NCBI GenBank assembly: GCA_900102235.1
Contig: FMVL01000014.1
Location: 1-64,000 of the forward strand
Direction of reading: 5' to 3'
Length of the DNA: 64,000 bases
Source: Lachnospiraceae bacterium XBB2008
GTDB lineage: Bacteria; Bacillota; Clostridia; Lachnospirales; Lachnospiraceae
A model generated the notes under the pieces. The model worked only from the letters and a program-made list of their open reading frames with translations, searched no databases and was not told where the DNA came from. A program made the position numbers and the translations under genes. Below, in pieces: positions 53,260 through 60,951 of this stretch; positions within the stretch are counted from its first letter, which is position 1; the number at the start of each line of letters is the position of its first letter.

Positions 53260-53900
53260 GCTATCTCCCAAACAGTGTATATGGTTTCGGTATAGGTGTT
53301 GTTGGAGGCAGATAACTCATTCGAATTATCATACGTCTCTTCTTCATCATCATCACAGCTAAGCGACATGCATAGGACCTCACAGTCAAACACAGCATCC
53401 GGTTTTGGATCATTCTTATCTGCAGATATAAGACCTACAAGTTTTTGATCGATAGCCTGTGCCATTACCTCAGCCTGACTTTTGGCATCCTTTAATGCTT
53501 CTATCATGAGTTCCTGTCTGATCATGTCCTCATTGGATAACTCATAATCAACATGAAAACCAACCTGAGCATTGCAATTATTTGTTATAGATCTTATATC
53601 GTTAATCGTTTTCATGTTGAACGCAGATTCTATTTCAAGTATACGGTTTGCTCTGTAATACTCCCTCTCGCCGTCATTATGATAGTCCACGCCCCGATCA
53701 ACAGAATCCTTCGATAAAGATATATTTGAAATATCAACACCGCCTTTTTTCAGGATACCCAGAAAATCTTCACATTCACGCATCACCTTTTGAGATGCTT
53801 CCTTCGCGGTACTCTCCTTGGCATGAAAATCAAGTTTTATCTTCATACGATCATAATCAATTGTTTTAGATGCACTTCCTCTTACCTCAAGTTTTCCCAT
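53256..53900 (-). CDS. SIMPL (DUF541) domain protein
   Basis: 214 residues from the ATG at 53900 (MGKLEVRGSASKTIDYD), after GGAGGG; the longer frame is rejected because it overlaps the phosphoesterase end. The SIMPL pattern is clear: VRGSASKTIDYDRMKIKLDF at the start, RANRILEIESA in the middle and ALKDAKSQAEVMAQAIDQKL later. Unlike many SIMPL proteins it has no signal peptide, so it is cytoplasmic here. Function unknown. Confidence 0.82.
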   Translation of the reverse strand: MGKLEVRGSASKTIDYDRMKIKLDFHAKESTAKEASQKVMRECEDFLGILKKGGVDISNISLSKDSVDRGVDYHNDGEREYYRANRILEIESAFNMKTINDIRSITNNCNAQVGFHVDYELSNEDMIRQELMIEALKDAKSQAEVMAQAIDQKLVGLISADKNDPKPDAVFDCEVLCMSLSCDDDEEETYDNSNELSASNNTYTETIYTVWEIA

Positions 53901-53901
53901 G

Positions 53902-54468
53902 TCAAACCCTCCTCTCTTTACTAACATCAGCAGAGTTCCTAAATATCTCATTATTTCTGACCAATTCCTTTAATGACACTGGTGTATAATTGTTGATCAT
54001 GCATCCGGCATTCAGTGCATGATCCTTCTTCTTCATGATCTCGAAAGCTTCGTCCCTACGGTTATGAATATGTCCATAAATGTGATAACTCCCCTTAAAA
54101 TATGCGTTCCACTCTACGATAGGATAATGACAAAGGCTTATCTTGTTTCCTTCATCTGTAATAGACATCATCTTATCTACGCCCTCAAAAAACTGTAATG
54201 CCTCCGGATTATCCAAAATCGGTCCATCGTGATTGCCCGGTATCAGGAACTTCCGTCCCTTCAATTGCTGAAGATACCATTCAGCGGGACGTTCACTCCG
54301 ATAACATAAATCCCCGACAATATACACATTATCATCCGGCTGTACTCTGCCATTCCACAGTTCTATCAGTACATGATCCATTTCATCCACATCGGCAAAA
54401 GGCCGGTTATCAAATCGTATTACGTTTTTATGTCCAAAATGCAGATCTGAAATATAAAGATTCATCAT
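53902..54468 (-). CDS. metallophosphoesterase, 188 residues
   Basis: ISDLHFGHKNVIRFDNRPF, IVGDLCYR, LIPGNHDGP, LCHYPI and YGHIHNR give the full calcineurin-like metal site. This short type is common in phages and genomic islands, where the substrate is usually unknown. FADVDEMDHVL near residue 25 reappears in the broken copy at 55.8 kb. It ends 2 bases before the SIMPL start. Confidence 0.9.
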   Translation of the reverse strand: MMNLYISDLHFGHKNVIRFDNRPFADVDEMDHVLIELWNGRVQPDDNVYIVGDLCYRSERPAEWYLQQLKGRKFLIPGNHDGPILDNPEALQFFEGVDKMMSITDEGNKISLCHYPIVEWNAYFKGSYHIYGHIHNRRDEAFEIMKKKDHALNAGCMINNYTPVSLKELVRNNEIFRNSADVSKERRV

Positions 54469-54522
54469 GATAACTCCTACATAGTTTCAATTAGTTTATC
54501 CGCCATTTGACCTCTCTACCAC

Positions 54523-55464
54523 CTATTCGATGATACCCGCAGGATATAAATCTCCGCCCGGAAGTATTGGCGTCTCTGCTTCAGCATTTTCTTTAGTAAC
54601 TTCTTTTCTGTCACCGGGTTCGAGTTTTATGGTACCTGCGCTTGTACGGGCATAGATCACGACATCCCCTATATTCTCTATATACAAGGGACAGCCTCCG
54701 GTATGCGCCGAGTAGAACTCAATGTTCTGATAATGCGGAAAGTATCGAAGATCGATCTCTGCCCCTTTGGCACTTATCAAGTAGCTGTCCTGGAAGGTCC
54801 CTACATGTGGCCACCCCGAAAACTCAAGGCATTTTCCATCCTCAGAGTCCTCAGGAACATAGTATAACGAATGGAAATAATAATCACAGAAATTCGCCAG
54901 GACTAAGAGCACCTTCCCGGGTTCTATTGACGGATACTCTATCTTATCCTTATATTTTTCTTTCAGCCGTTCATAATCCGGTATGATATCAGGATACTTA
55001 TCCTGTTCTCTGAAATCACAATATGCCAACGGGCAGTGATACACGCTGTTCCTTGTAGTTAGTACAACTTCCCCGGCCTCTTCATCAATATGAATACCCT
55101 CTACCGCTGAAGTATGCATATCTATGGCATCAGGAAGTTTCTTATGGCCGGTCACAATGCCATGTCCAATACGATACTTCTCTCCTTCGATCTCATGCTC
55201 CCCCACGTACCAGTAGTGAAGCTGAAGCTTCCTTCCTTCTTCGTGAGCTGCAAGATTTGTGATATAGGATTCTATGATATTCTTACCGAGATCCTCATAG
55301 CTTTTCCCAAAGAATTCCACATTTCTATCTATGCCCATCTCAATCTCTTTACCTTCATATGTAAAGAAAAGCTTTGTAACCATCCCGTAGTCTCTCACTA
55401 CTCCGTGAATATCATATTTTTCGGAATATACTTCCACTTCTTCTCTAAGCATGGATCCAGCCAT
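54523..55464 (-). CDS. uncharacterised island protein, 313 residues
   Basis: I do not recognise the family. The protein is acidic, with no membrane segment, and has alternating beta-type segments such as KLQLHYWYVGEHEIEGEKYR and KVLLVLANFCDYYFHSLYYV. The NFCDY motif also appears in the 57310 gene. AGGAGGAG precedes the ATG and a sigma-A promoter lies about 45-75 bases upstream. The first 25 codons and upstream region are duplicated at 59.0-59.3 kb. Confidence 0.68.
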   Translation of the reverse strand: MAGSMLREEVEVYSEKYDIHGVVRDYGMVTKLFFTYEGKEIEMGIDRNVEFFGKSYEDLGKNIIESYITNLAAHEEGRKLQLHYWYVGEHEIEGEKYRIGHGIVTGHKKLPDAIDMHTSAVEGIHIDEEAGEVVLTTRNSVYHCPLAYCDFREQDKYPDIIPDYERLKEKYKDKIEYPSIEPGKVLLVLANFCDYYFHSLYYVPEDSEDGKCLEFSGWPHVGTFQDSYLISAKGAEIDLRYFPHYQNIEFYSAHTGGCPLYIENIGDVVIYARTSAGTIKLEPGDRKEVTKENAEAETPILPGGDLYPAGIIE

Positions 55465-55508
55465 TTCACTCCTCCTGTTACGAATCTGTGTGATTGCTTC
55501 TGTACACT

Positions 55509-55537
55509 ATTGTATTGGTGTCTGATACGGGATACAA
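55509..55537 (-). promoter_or_regulatory. promoter of the 54523 gene
   Basis: On the minus strand TTGTAT (55532-55537), 17 bases, TACAAT (55509-55514). The two elements lie in a 7-bp inverted repeat (ATTGTAT / ATACAAT). The same promoter is present in repeat copy 2 at 59151-59179. Confidence 0.7.
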
Positions 55538-55583
55538 TGAACCGCTGGTTTACATTTTGCTACCGGAAATTATAGAAAAAAAA

Positions 55584-55606
55584 GAATCCCCAAAACATGA
55601 GGATTC
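55584..55606 (-). terminator. terminator in repeat copy 1
   Basis: An 8-bp stem with one G-T pair (GAATCCTC with GGGGATTC) followed on the minus strand by TTTTTTTT. It ends transcription from the 55.8-59 kb genes. Confidence 0.88.
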
Positions 55607-55622
55607 TCAACTTTTGTATTGT

Positions 55623-55839
55623 CTACTCTCCTTCCGCATAATGCCAACTATGATCTGACGTATCGACCCACACAAATCTGTGATCACCGAACCGGGTCCC
55701 AGTCATCAACCAGATCACCCAGCATGACGATCGCATCATAATTGCCGTTATCTATATACTTAGCCGCCTCGACAAATATCAGTACATAATCCATTTCATC
55801 CACGTCTGCAAAGGAACGATGTGCGAAGTCTGAAGTCCT
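55623..55839 (-). pseudogene. mosaic of three metallophosphoesterase fragments
   Basis: No start codon. One frame reads AHRSFADVDEMDYVL, matching the 53902-type enzyme, and continues without a break as IFVEAAKYIDNGNYDAIVML then GDLVDDWDP, matching the type whose start survives at 53259. A shifted frame then reads RFGDHRFVWVDTSDHSWHYA, the C-terminal tail of such an enzyme. Recombination between related phosphoesterase genes is the simplest explanation. It lies directly after the 55840 gene. Confidence 0.75.
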
Positions 55840-56364
55840 CTACGCTTCATCCGGGAATATCTTTTTAACTGCTTCAGGTGGAGTCTCCCCGTTTAAAAGA
55901 GCGTTGATCTCGTCCTGTGTCAAAAACAATTCCGGATGCTTTTGGGCAAGCATATCCTCATAAAACATCTCATCAGAAGTTCTGGCCATATACTCAGGAT
56001 AGATAGCAACTACCCATCCTGCTTCAATCGGCCATGTGCAGCTCGATGAAAAGCTGTGATGAAGATCGACGCGTATCTCAATGATCGATTCGGAAGTATT
56101 CATCACATATACCGGGCAATCATAATTTCCACTGATTTCAAATCTGATGGGACCCGATATCTCAGCCGAGATTCCGTTGTCCGGCATCTCCAGATTTATG
56201 CAACGAGAAAACATTCCATCGGCAATATGATAGTTATTGGCCGTTTGTGTTTCTCCGTCCTTAACAAACACCTTTTCAACAAAGAACGGATATGTATCTG
56301 TCAGTTTTATCAGGATGTAATCGTTATCCTTTATGTGTTCAAGAAATCTTTCATATGTCATCAT
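55840..56364 (-). CDS. uncharacterised island protein, 174 residues
   Basis: No family recognised. A soluble, acidic protein; the first 120 residues look beta-rich (YILIKLTDTYPFFVEKVFVK, IRFEISGNYDCPVYVMNTSE), followed by a helical tail with FLTQDEINALLNGETPPEA. It is followed directly by the mosaic fragment. A ribosome site is weak. Confidence 0.55.
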   Translation of the reverse strand: MMTYERFLEHIKDNDYILIKLTDTYPFFVEKVFVKDGETQTANNYHIADGMFSRCINLEMPDNGISAEISGPIRFEISGNYDCPVYVMNTSESIIEIRVDLHHSFSSSCTWPIEAGWVVAIYPEYMARTSDEMFYEDMLAQKHPELFLTQDEINALLNGETPPEAVKKIFPDEA

Positions 56365-56403
56365 GCTATCCTTATGATCTGTTCGTATATCAGGATCTCC
56401 TTG

Positions 56404-56616
56404 TCATTTACATTTATGTTCTGATGGTCTTATCTCATGAACTTTGCCGCCATGCCACTCCCTGACTGTCCCACTTTCTTCCGGAGTATCCCAGATCCCG
56501 CCAAAGTCGCCGCAGATGATGACATAGTCATCCTTTGTCATCTCCTTCTGCTCCGGGAAATTCGTTATATTGAATCTGTTGAATTCCGCATGCGTATCGC
56601 CGGTAATATATATCAT
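56404..56616 (-). pseudogene. metallophosphoesterase with internal and 3' deletions
   Basis: 70 residues. MIYITGDTHAEFNRFNITNF, then VIICGDFGGIWDTPEESG, is the intact N-terminus of a roughly 230-250 residue phosphoesterase with the DxH and GD motifs. It then jumps to REWHGGKVHEIRPS, a motif normally about 40 residues later, after the GNHE motif, which is missing. It stops soon after. The metal site cannot form. Confidence 0.75.
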
Positions 56617-56667
56617 TACAGTTTATCTCTCCCTGACATATCCATTTACGTCAAGCATCGTCTTTCC

Positions 56668-57228
56668 TCACGTGACTTCGCCATTATATCGTTCCTCAAT
56701 TGCATACCTGTGTATATTCTTAATGTCCGCCAATATTCCGTCTTTGATGAGCTTACCAAGGTTTATCGGCGTGTATTCGCACTTGTTGGCCGCAAGATTT
56801 AAGTGTTTACAGCCTTCCTTGTAAGGTTCCTTGTCGTTATGATCATGTCCGTGGATATTTAGGCACCACTGGAGACCGTATACCGGCTCATGGGATAACA
56901 GGATCTTATCTGCAATAAACAACGGGCCTGTGTACACTTCATCAAAGTATTCCCTGTACGCGCCTTTAGGATCGTGGTTTCCGAGGAGCAGCACTTTCCA
57001 GTGGGCATTGATCTGAGGAATGTATTTCGGGTCCCCCACATCACCAAGGCATATGAATGTATCGTTCTTTCTCACAGTCCTGTTAATGATTTTGATCTGC
57101 TCTTCAACAGATATCCAATCAGGAGCCATTATACGACAGGCCGCATCGTCAAAATGTAAATCCGAGATTATATATACGCTTCCGCCATCAGACCAGTGCC
57201 TGAAAGGTTCATATAATGTTGGTATCAC
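56668..57228 (-). CDS. metallophosphoesterase, 186 residues
   Basis: GTG start at 57228. VYIISDLHFDDAACR, FICLGDVGDPK, LLLGNHDPKG, LLSHEPVYG and NIHGHDHND give a complete metal site. A short phage/island-type phosphoesterase; the C-terminal LNLAANKCEYTPINLGKLIK resembles the 53902 enzyme's tail, so they are distant paralogues. The start overlaps the stop of the upstream tail fragment. Confidence 0.88.
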   Translation of the reverse strand: MIPTLYEPFRHWSDGGSVYIISDLHFDDAACRIMAPDWISVEEQIKIINRTVRKNDTFICLGDVGDPKYIPQINAHWKVLLLGNHDPKGAYREYFDEVYTGPLFIADKILLSHEPVYGLQWCLNIHGHDHNDKEPYKEGCKHLNLAANKCEYTPINLGKLIKDGILADIKNIHRYAIEERYNGEVT

Positions 57229-57320
57229 AGCTTATCCTCCGCATAATGCCAAGACTTTGTATCCGTATCGACCCATACAAATCTTTGATTGCCAAACGGT
57301 GTTCCATCCCTATATGTCGA
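57225..57320 (-). pseudogene. C-terminal tail of a metallophosphoesterase
   Basis: A frame with no start reads STYRDGTPFGNQRFVWVDTD then TKSWHYAEDKL before a stop. It parallels the tail in the mosaic at 55.6 kb (RFVWVDTSDHSWHYAEGE). Its beginning overlaps the end of the 57310 gene in another frame, so the last codons of that gene were probably changed by the same fusion. Confidence 0.68.
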
Positions 57321-58359
57321 AACTCTGAGTTTCCTCTTTAAGAAGTTTAAGCAGCTGTTCGTTTTTGCACTCATAACTTGACAATTCTTTCTCTATATTC
57401 TTGATAAAATACTCATAAAACAGATCAATCTTCTCCCGGTCTGTATGACAAGTTTCATAGTTATCCATTTGTCTGCCATTTTTCTTATATGTTGTTTTTG
57501 ACAAAACTGAAGCCGAGAATCTTCTGTCTGCGTTTTGTGCAAGGCCGCATGCGTAAGCATATATTCCTTCAAACGTTTGATCCGTAAGGAATCCAATTCT
57601 GAATAATCTCGGTTTTCTTACGATCAGAAGGGAGTATATTGCCTTCTCAAATGCTTCATTCTGCCTGTCCTGCTCGCTCATGACCGGGTGTTTAAGCGGA
57701 TCATAATCTTCGGCCTCATAATCACAGAAATTACCTAAAAGCAGTTTCTGTCCGCAGGAGCATGATACCGTGACCGCTTCGCCTAATCCGGATGGTGTGA
57801 ACGAATAAGTAAACTGATCTCCAGTCATGCCCGAGTAGCATTTTCGATGCTGGATCTTAAACTTCCGTAGTTTAATGTAGTCTCTGCCGGTTATGGCAAA
57901 ATGGAGGCCTCGTTTTGAGTATTCGCTACCATCAGATAGATCCCTGGCATTTCTTGGATATTCCGTAAACATAGCCTCTGCTTCCTCATAAGAATAGTAG
58001 TTGCTATCTATGGTTTCCGGCATCTCGTTTTCATGTCCATGGCCTTTGTGCACGAAATGAATGATCCGGCTATCCCTTAACAGTTCCTGCCAGTTTTCGA
58101 CGAACTTAGCCTTCTTGGAAAATCCGTTTTCTTCTCTAACAATCTCTACGTCAACTATTTTCTGCCCATTGCAGAAACCCCTCCAGAAAAAGTCCGGAAG
58201 ATTGAGACCAAGGTAATCCTCTATGATCATGTTTATACCGGTAACAGGACTATAATCCGTGTCACGCCACGTATACTTGGCAAGATTAGGGGCCATCACA
58301 TCATCGCCCATGGAAAAACTGTCTCTTGTCAGATATACAGTTCTATCTACATAACTCAT
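57310..58359 (-). CDS. uncharacterised island protein, 349 residues
   Basis: No family recognised. Soluble, with a charged N-terminal half and a central segment VTVSCSCGQKLLLGNFCDYE that shares NFCDY with the 54523 protein. The CSCG pair is a possible metal site. The C-terminal 60 residues are helical and end abruptly in QSFDI, where the frame runs into a phosphoesterase remnant. AAGGAG lies 6-12 bases before the ATG. Confidence 0.65.
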   Translation of the reverse strand: MSYVDRTVYLTRDSFSMGDDVMAPNLAKYTWRDTDYSPVTGINMIIEDYLGLNLPDFFWRGFCNGQKIVDVEIVREENGFSKKAKFVENWQELLRDSRIIHFVHKGHGHENEMPETIDSNYYSYEEAEAMFTEYPRNARDLSDGSEYSKRGLHFAITGRDYIKLRKFKIQHRKCYSGMTGDQFTYSFTPSGLGEAVTVSCSCGQKLLLGNFCDYEAEDYDPLKHPVMSEQDRQNEAFEKAIYSLLIVRKPRLFRIGFLTDQTFEGIYAYACGLAQNADRRFSASVLSKTTYKKNGRQMDNYETCHTDREKIDLFYEYFIKNIEKELSSYECKNEQLLKLLKEETQSFDI

Positions 58360-58376
58360 TCCGCTTATCTCCTTAT

Positions 58377-58949
58377 TCAGTCGTTATCAACTATATGGAC
58401 CGGCACTAAGGGTTCCTCCATCTTTTCCGCCCAGTTTGCGTCTGTGCCGAAATCTTCCTTTATCTTTTCTCGTTTTTCTTCGTTTTCCGTTAACATATCG
58501 ATAAAGGCGAATACGGCTCCCCAAACCTGCCAGAGCGAAAAGGAATGAGGATTGATCTGACTCCACTCCTTTATATATGCAAGGATCCATCTATTATATT
58601 CTATATACAGACATAATCGATTATTCTTACACTTCAACAATGAATACCTACAACCGGGAATCAGGTTTCTTATAAGTGCAATCTTTAGATAATATATGTA
58701 CTCCCACGTTGGGAGCGACGGAAGGGCATCATTTTCGTCCAATTCTTCTAAAGAAACAGCATTATTCTGAAGTCTTCGCGCCGCTTCCTGCGCAACATAA
58801 TCTGTATCGACAGGGATTAATATCCTAGCCCATAAGGGAATATATCGGTAGTACCGGTCAGCGAAATCATAGGCAGCTTTGTATGCTATACTGCCTTCGG
58901 AATACGCCATTATTTTTTCAGTTAATCGGATAATTCTATGTTCTTTCAT
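58377..58949 (-). CDS. uncharacterised island protein, 190 residues
   Basis: No family recognised. Mostly helical by composition, with many aromatic residues (YKAAYDFADRYYRYIPLWAR, WEYIYYLKIALIRNLIPGCR). No membrane helix of sufficient length. It ends 17 bases before the 57310 gene and they are probably co-transcribed. Confidence 0.6.
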   Translation of the reverse strand: MKEHRIIRLTEKIMAYSEGSIAYKAAYDFADRYYRYIPLWARILIPVDTDYVAQEAARRLQNNAVSLEELDENDALPSLPTWEYIYYLKIALIRNLIPGCRYSLLKCKNNRLCLYIEYNRWILAYIKEWSQINPHSFSLWQVWGAVFAFIDMLTENEEKREKIKEDFGTDANWAEKMEEPLVPVHIVDND

Positions 58950-59028
58950 GTACTACCTAAAGATTTTGCTACAAATGATTGTGTCCCTGTTAAAGCCATA
59001 TACTCCACATCGAGCCAAAGCCCCTATC

Positions 59029-59106
59029 TTAGTCTCTCACCACTCCGTGGACATCATACTTTTCGGAATAAACTTCTATCTCTTCTCTAAGCATTGACTT
59101 AGCCAT
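59029..59106 (-). pseudogene. truncated paralogue of the 54523 protein
   Basis: A 25-residue frame, MAKSMLREEIEVYSEKYDVH followed by GVVRD and a stop. It matches the start of the 54523 protein (MAGSMLREEVEVYSEKYDIH) and is cut off where the similarity ends. It keeps an AGGAGGAG ribosome site and a promoter, so it may be expressed as a dead-end peptide. Confidence 0.75.
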
Positions 59107-59257
59107 TTCACTCCTCCTGTTACTGATCTGTGTGATTGCTTCTGTACACTATTGTATTGGTGTCTGATACGGGATACAATGAACCGCTGGTTTACATTTT
59201 GCTACCGGAAATAATAGAAAAAAGAGAATCCCCAAAACATGAGGATTCTCAACTTTT
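59030..59257. repeat. 228-bp direct repeat, copy 2
   Basis: Second copy of the 55388-55615 repeat, 3.64 kb away and in the same orientation. It sits between tRNA-Ala and the rest of the island, and probably is the source copy, because its terminator serves the tRNA gene. Confidence 0.9.
59226..59248 (-). terminator. terminator of tRNA-Ala
   Basis: The same stem as in repeat copy 1, followed on the minus strand by TCTTTTTTC, 18 bases after the tRNA 3' end. Confidence 0.88.
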
Positions 59258-59265
59258 TCCTGCGA

Positions 59266-59338
59266 TGGAGCATATGGGACTTGAACCCACGACCTCCACA
59301 CTGCCAGTGTGGCGCGCTCCCAACTGCGCTAATGCCCC
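59266..59338 (-). tRNA. tRNA-Ala (anticodon GGC)
   Basis: 73 bases. Acceptor GGGGCAT pairs with ATGCTCC (one G-U), discriminator A, and no encoded CCA. The D arm is followed by the anticodon stem CCACA/TGTGG with loop CTGGCAG, so the anticodon is GGC, reading GCC and GCU. The T arm reads GTGGGTTCAAGTCCCAT. It borders the phosphoesterase island. Confidence 0.95.
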
Positions 59339-59361
59339 GTATATATTGATTATACACAACA

Positions 59362-60339
59362 TCAGGCGATCGTGCATCTTTTCTTCCACGCGAATGCCAT
59401 GATATAGGCTGCCTGTGCTTCGGCAGATGTTCCCTGAGTCACAAAATCAGGGCATCCACAGACTTCATGAATAATCCCAATGTCATCAATTTTCCGACTC
59501 ACGGTCTCAAAAGCCCTGTCAGCGAATTCAATCCCGCATCTTACATATCCGCCGACATTCCCGCGGTATATGACTGCAGCCGTCATCATCGCAGACGTTC
59601 CGTCAACGAAGCTGCCGGGATCATCAATTACATCCGAAAAACGTCCATCCGGAAGCTGCTTTTCGAGCATGGCAGTCAGCACTTCATTAAGGATCTTCGT
59701 AAGTTCATCACATATATCCTCACGCCCGACTCGTTTTGCCTCCTCTATGATCCTGGCCAGTCCAAGCATCGCCCATCCGTTTCCGGTAGCCCAATGTACC
59801 TTTCTCACAAACCGTCCGTCCAGCGTATCAACAATGTGCAGGAACAGATGAGCTTCCTCATCATAAAGATGCCGTATATATCCCCTGACCTGCTCAAGAG
59901 CATCATCGATCCGCCCCATGACCGCAAGGAACGGAGGAACCATGTACACCCCGTCGATCCAGAGCTGGTATGGAGAAAACCCCTCCGAAAAAGATATCAT
60001 ATTATGACAGATGATGCCGTCCGACGTACGGGGCGCTTTCTCCTGAAGGTACTTAAGCATCCTTTCGGCGCCTTCCCGGAAGAAGCTGTCATTCGTTTTT
60101 TCAAAAGCCCGCAGACATACTTCTCCGGCAGCCGCAGGATCCGATACCGCGATATCACCGCCTATCATGGCAAGTCTGCCGTCTTCGCTCATCCTTTTTA
60201 CGGCATCATATGCCATCGGGATCCATAGTTCATCAAGTCCCGCTTCATACAGAGCCTGGGCACATACACCCTGCTCCCACGGATATCTCTGCATCGAGAG
60301 CATTGTATTTATTACTTTTTGATCTGTCATTTTACTCAT
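59362..60339 (-). CDS. glycoside hydrolase family 88/105 (unsaturated glucuronyl/galacturonyl hydrolase)
   Basis: 325 residues from the ATG at 60339 (MSKMTDQKVINTML); a GTG at 60351 overlapping the upstream gene is an alternative. An alpha/alpha six-barrel of the YteR type: MQRYPWEQGVCAQAL, LWIDGVYMVPPFLA, HWATGNGWAMLGLARI and DGTSAMMTAAVIY. The Asp in WIDGVYM is the likely catalytic residue. It removes unsaturated uronic acid from pectin-lyase products inside the cell; there is no signal peptide. Confidence 0.9.
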   Translation of the reverse strand: MSKMTDQKVINTMLSMQRYPWEQGVCAQALYEAGLDELWIPMAYDAVKRMSEDGRLAMIGGDIAVSDPAAAGEVCLRAFEKTNDSFFREGAERMLKYLQEKAPRTSDGIICHNMISFSEGFSPYQLWIDGVYMVPPFLAVMGRIDDALEQVRGYIRHLYDEEAHLFLHIVDTLDGRFVRKVHWATGNGWAMLGLARIIEEAKRVGREDICDELTKILNEVLTAMLEKQLPDGRFSDVIDDPGSFVDGTSAMMTAAVIYRGNVGGYVRCGIEFADRAFETVSRKIDDIGIIHEVCGCPDFVTQGTSAEAQAAYIMAFAWKKRCTIA

Positions 60340-60343
60340 GATC

Positions 60344-60910
60344 TCATACACCGAGTGATGACATCAGTTCATCACCGTGATCTTTCAGCCACTTACGGTG
60401 TTTCTTATAATCCGGACAGACTTTTGCAACCTCTGCCCAGAAGGCTTTTGAATGATTCATTTCCTTCCGATGGCAAAGTTCGTGGACTATGACATAATCC
60501 AGTATCTCCTCCGGAGCACGGAGCAAAAGACAATTGAAATTGAGATTGCCTTTAGCCGAACAGCTCCCCCATCTGGTCTTTTGCGCACGTATGGTAATGC
60601 GTCCGAAATCTACACCGATGATCCCGGCAAAATACGATACCTTCCCGGGTATGATCTTTTTCGCCTGATCGGCCAAAAGCTGCTTATCCGCTTCGGATAT
60701 CGGAGGAAGATCGTCCGAACTGATCGCATCGGATTGCCCCTTGTTTATCCGTGCAAGAGCCTTCTCGATCCAGCCGCTCTTTTCTTCCACGAATCTTCTT
60801 ATGCGGAAATTCCCGACATTATAGGGCGCACGGACTTTGATCTGTCCGGACCTGTCAATCTCTATGGCTATCGTCCGCCTCCGCGAACGAATGACTTCAT
60901 ATTCGTACAT
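60344..60910 (-). CDS. YgjP-type (DUF45/M48-like) metallopeptidase
   Basis: 188 residues from the ATG at 60910 (MYEYEVIRSRRRT). An N-terminal beta domain, then RWGSCSAKGNLNFNCLLLRA and YVIVHELCHRKEMNHSKAFW, with the zinc site HELCH plus a downstream region DYKKHRKWLKDHG. A housekeeping family of unknown substrate, related to SprT/WLM peptidases. Co-directional with rsgA, 42 bases away. Confidence 0.9.
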   Translation of the reverse strand: MYEYEVIRSRRRTIAIEIDRSGQIKVRAPYNVGNFRIRRFVEEKSGWIEKALARINKGQSDAISSDDLPPISEADKQLLADQAKKIIPGKVSYFAGIIGVDFGRITIRAQKTRWGSCSAKGNLNFNCLLLRAPEEILDYVIVHELCHRKEMNHSKAFWAEVAKVCPDYKKHRKWLKDHGDELMSSLGV

Positions 60911-60951
60911 GTTTACCTGACCTGATCCTCCCAAATTATACCACATGGCTG

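Larger units (their letters stand above)
55388..55615. repeat. 228-bp direct repeat, copy 1
   Basis: Matches 59030-59257 over its whole length and in the same orientation. It contains the first ~75 bases of the 54523 gene, its ribosome site, promoter and the upstream terminator. The noncoding ~150 bases differ at about four positions; the coding part differs at about a dozen. Confidence 0.9.

Noticed and set aside
55388-59257. Insertion sequence or transposon bounded by the 228-bp repeats
   Set aside because: The repeats are direct, contain a gene start and terminator, and no transposase lies between them.
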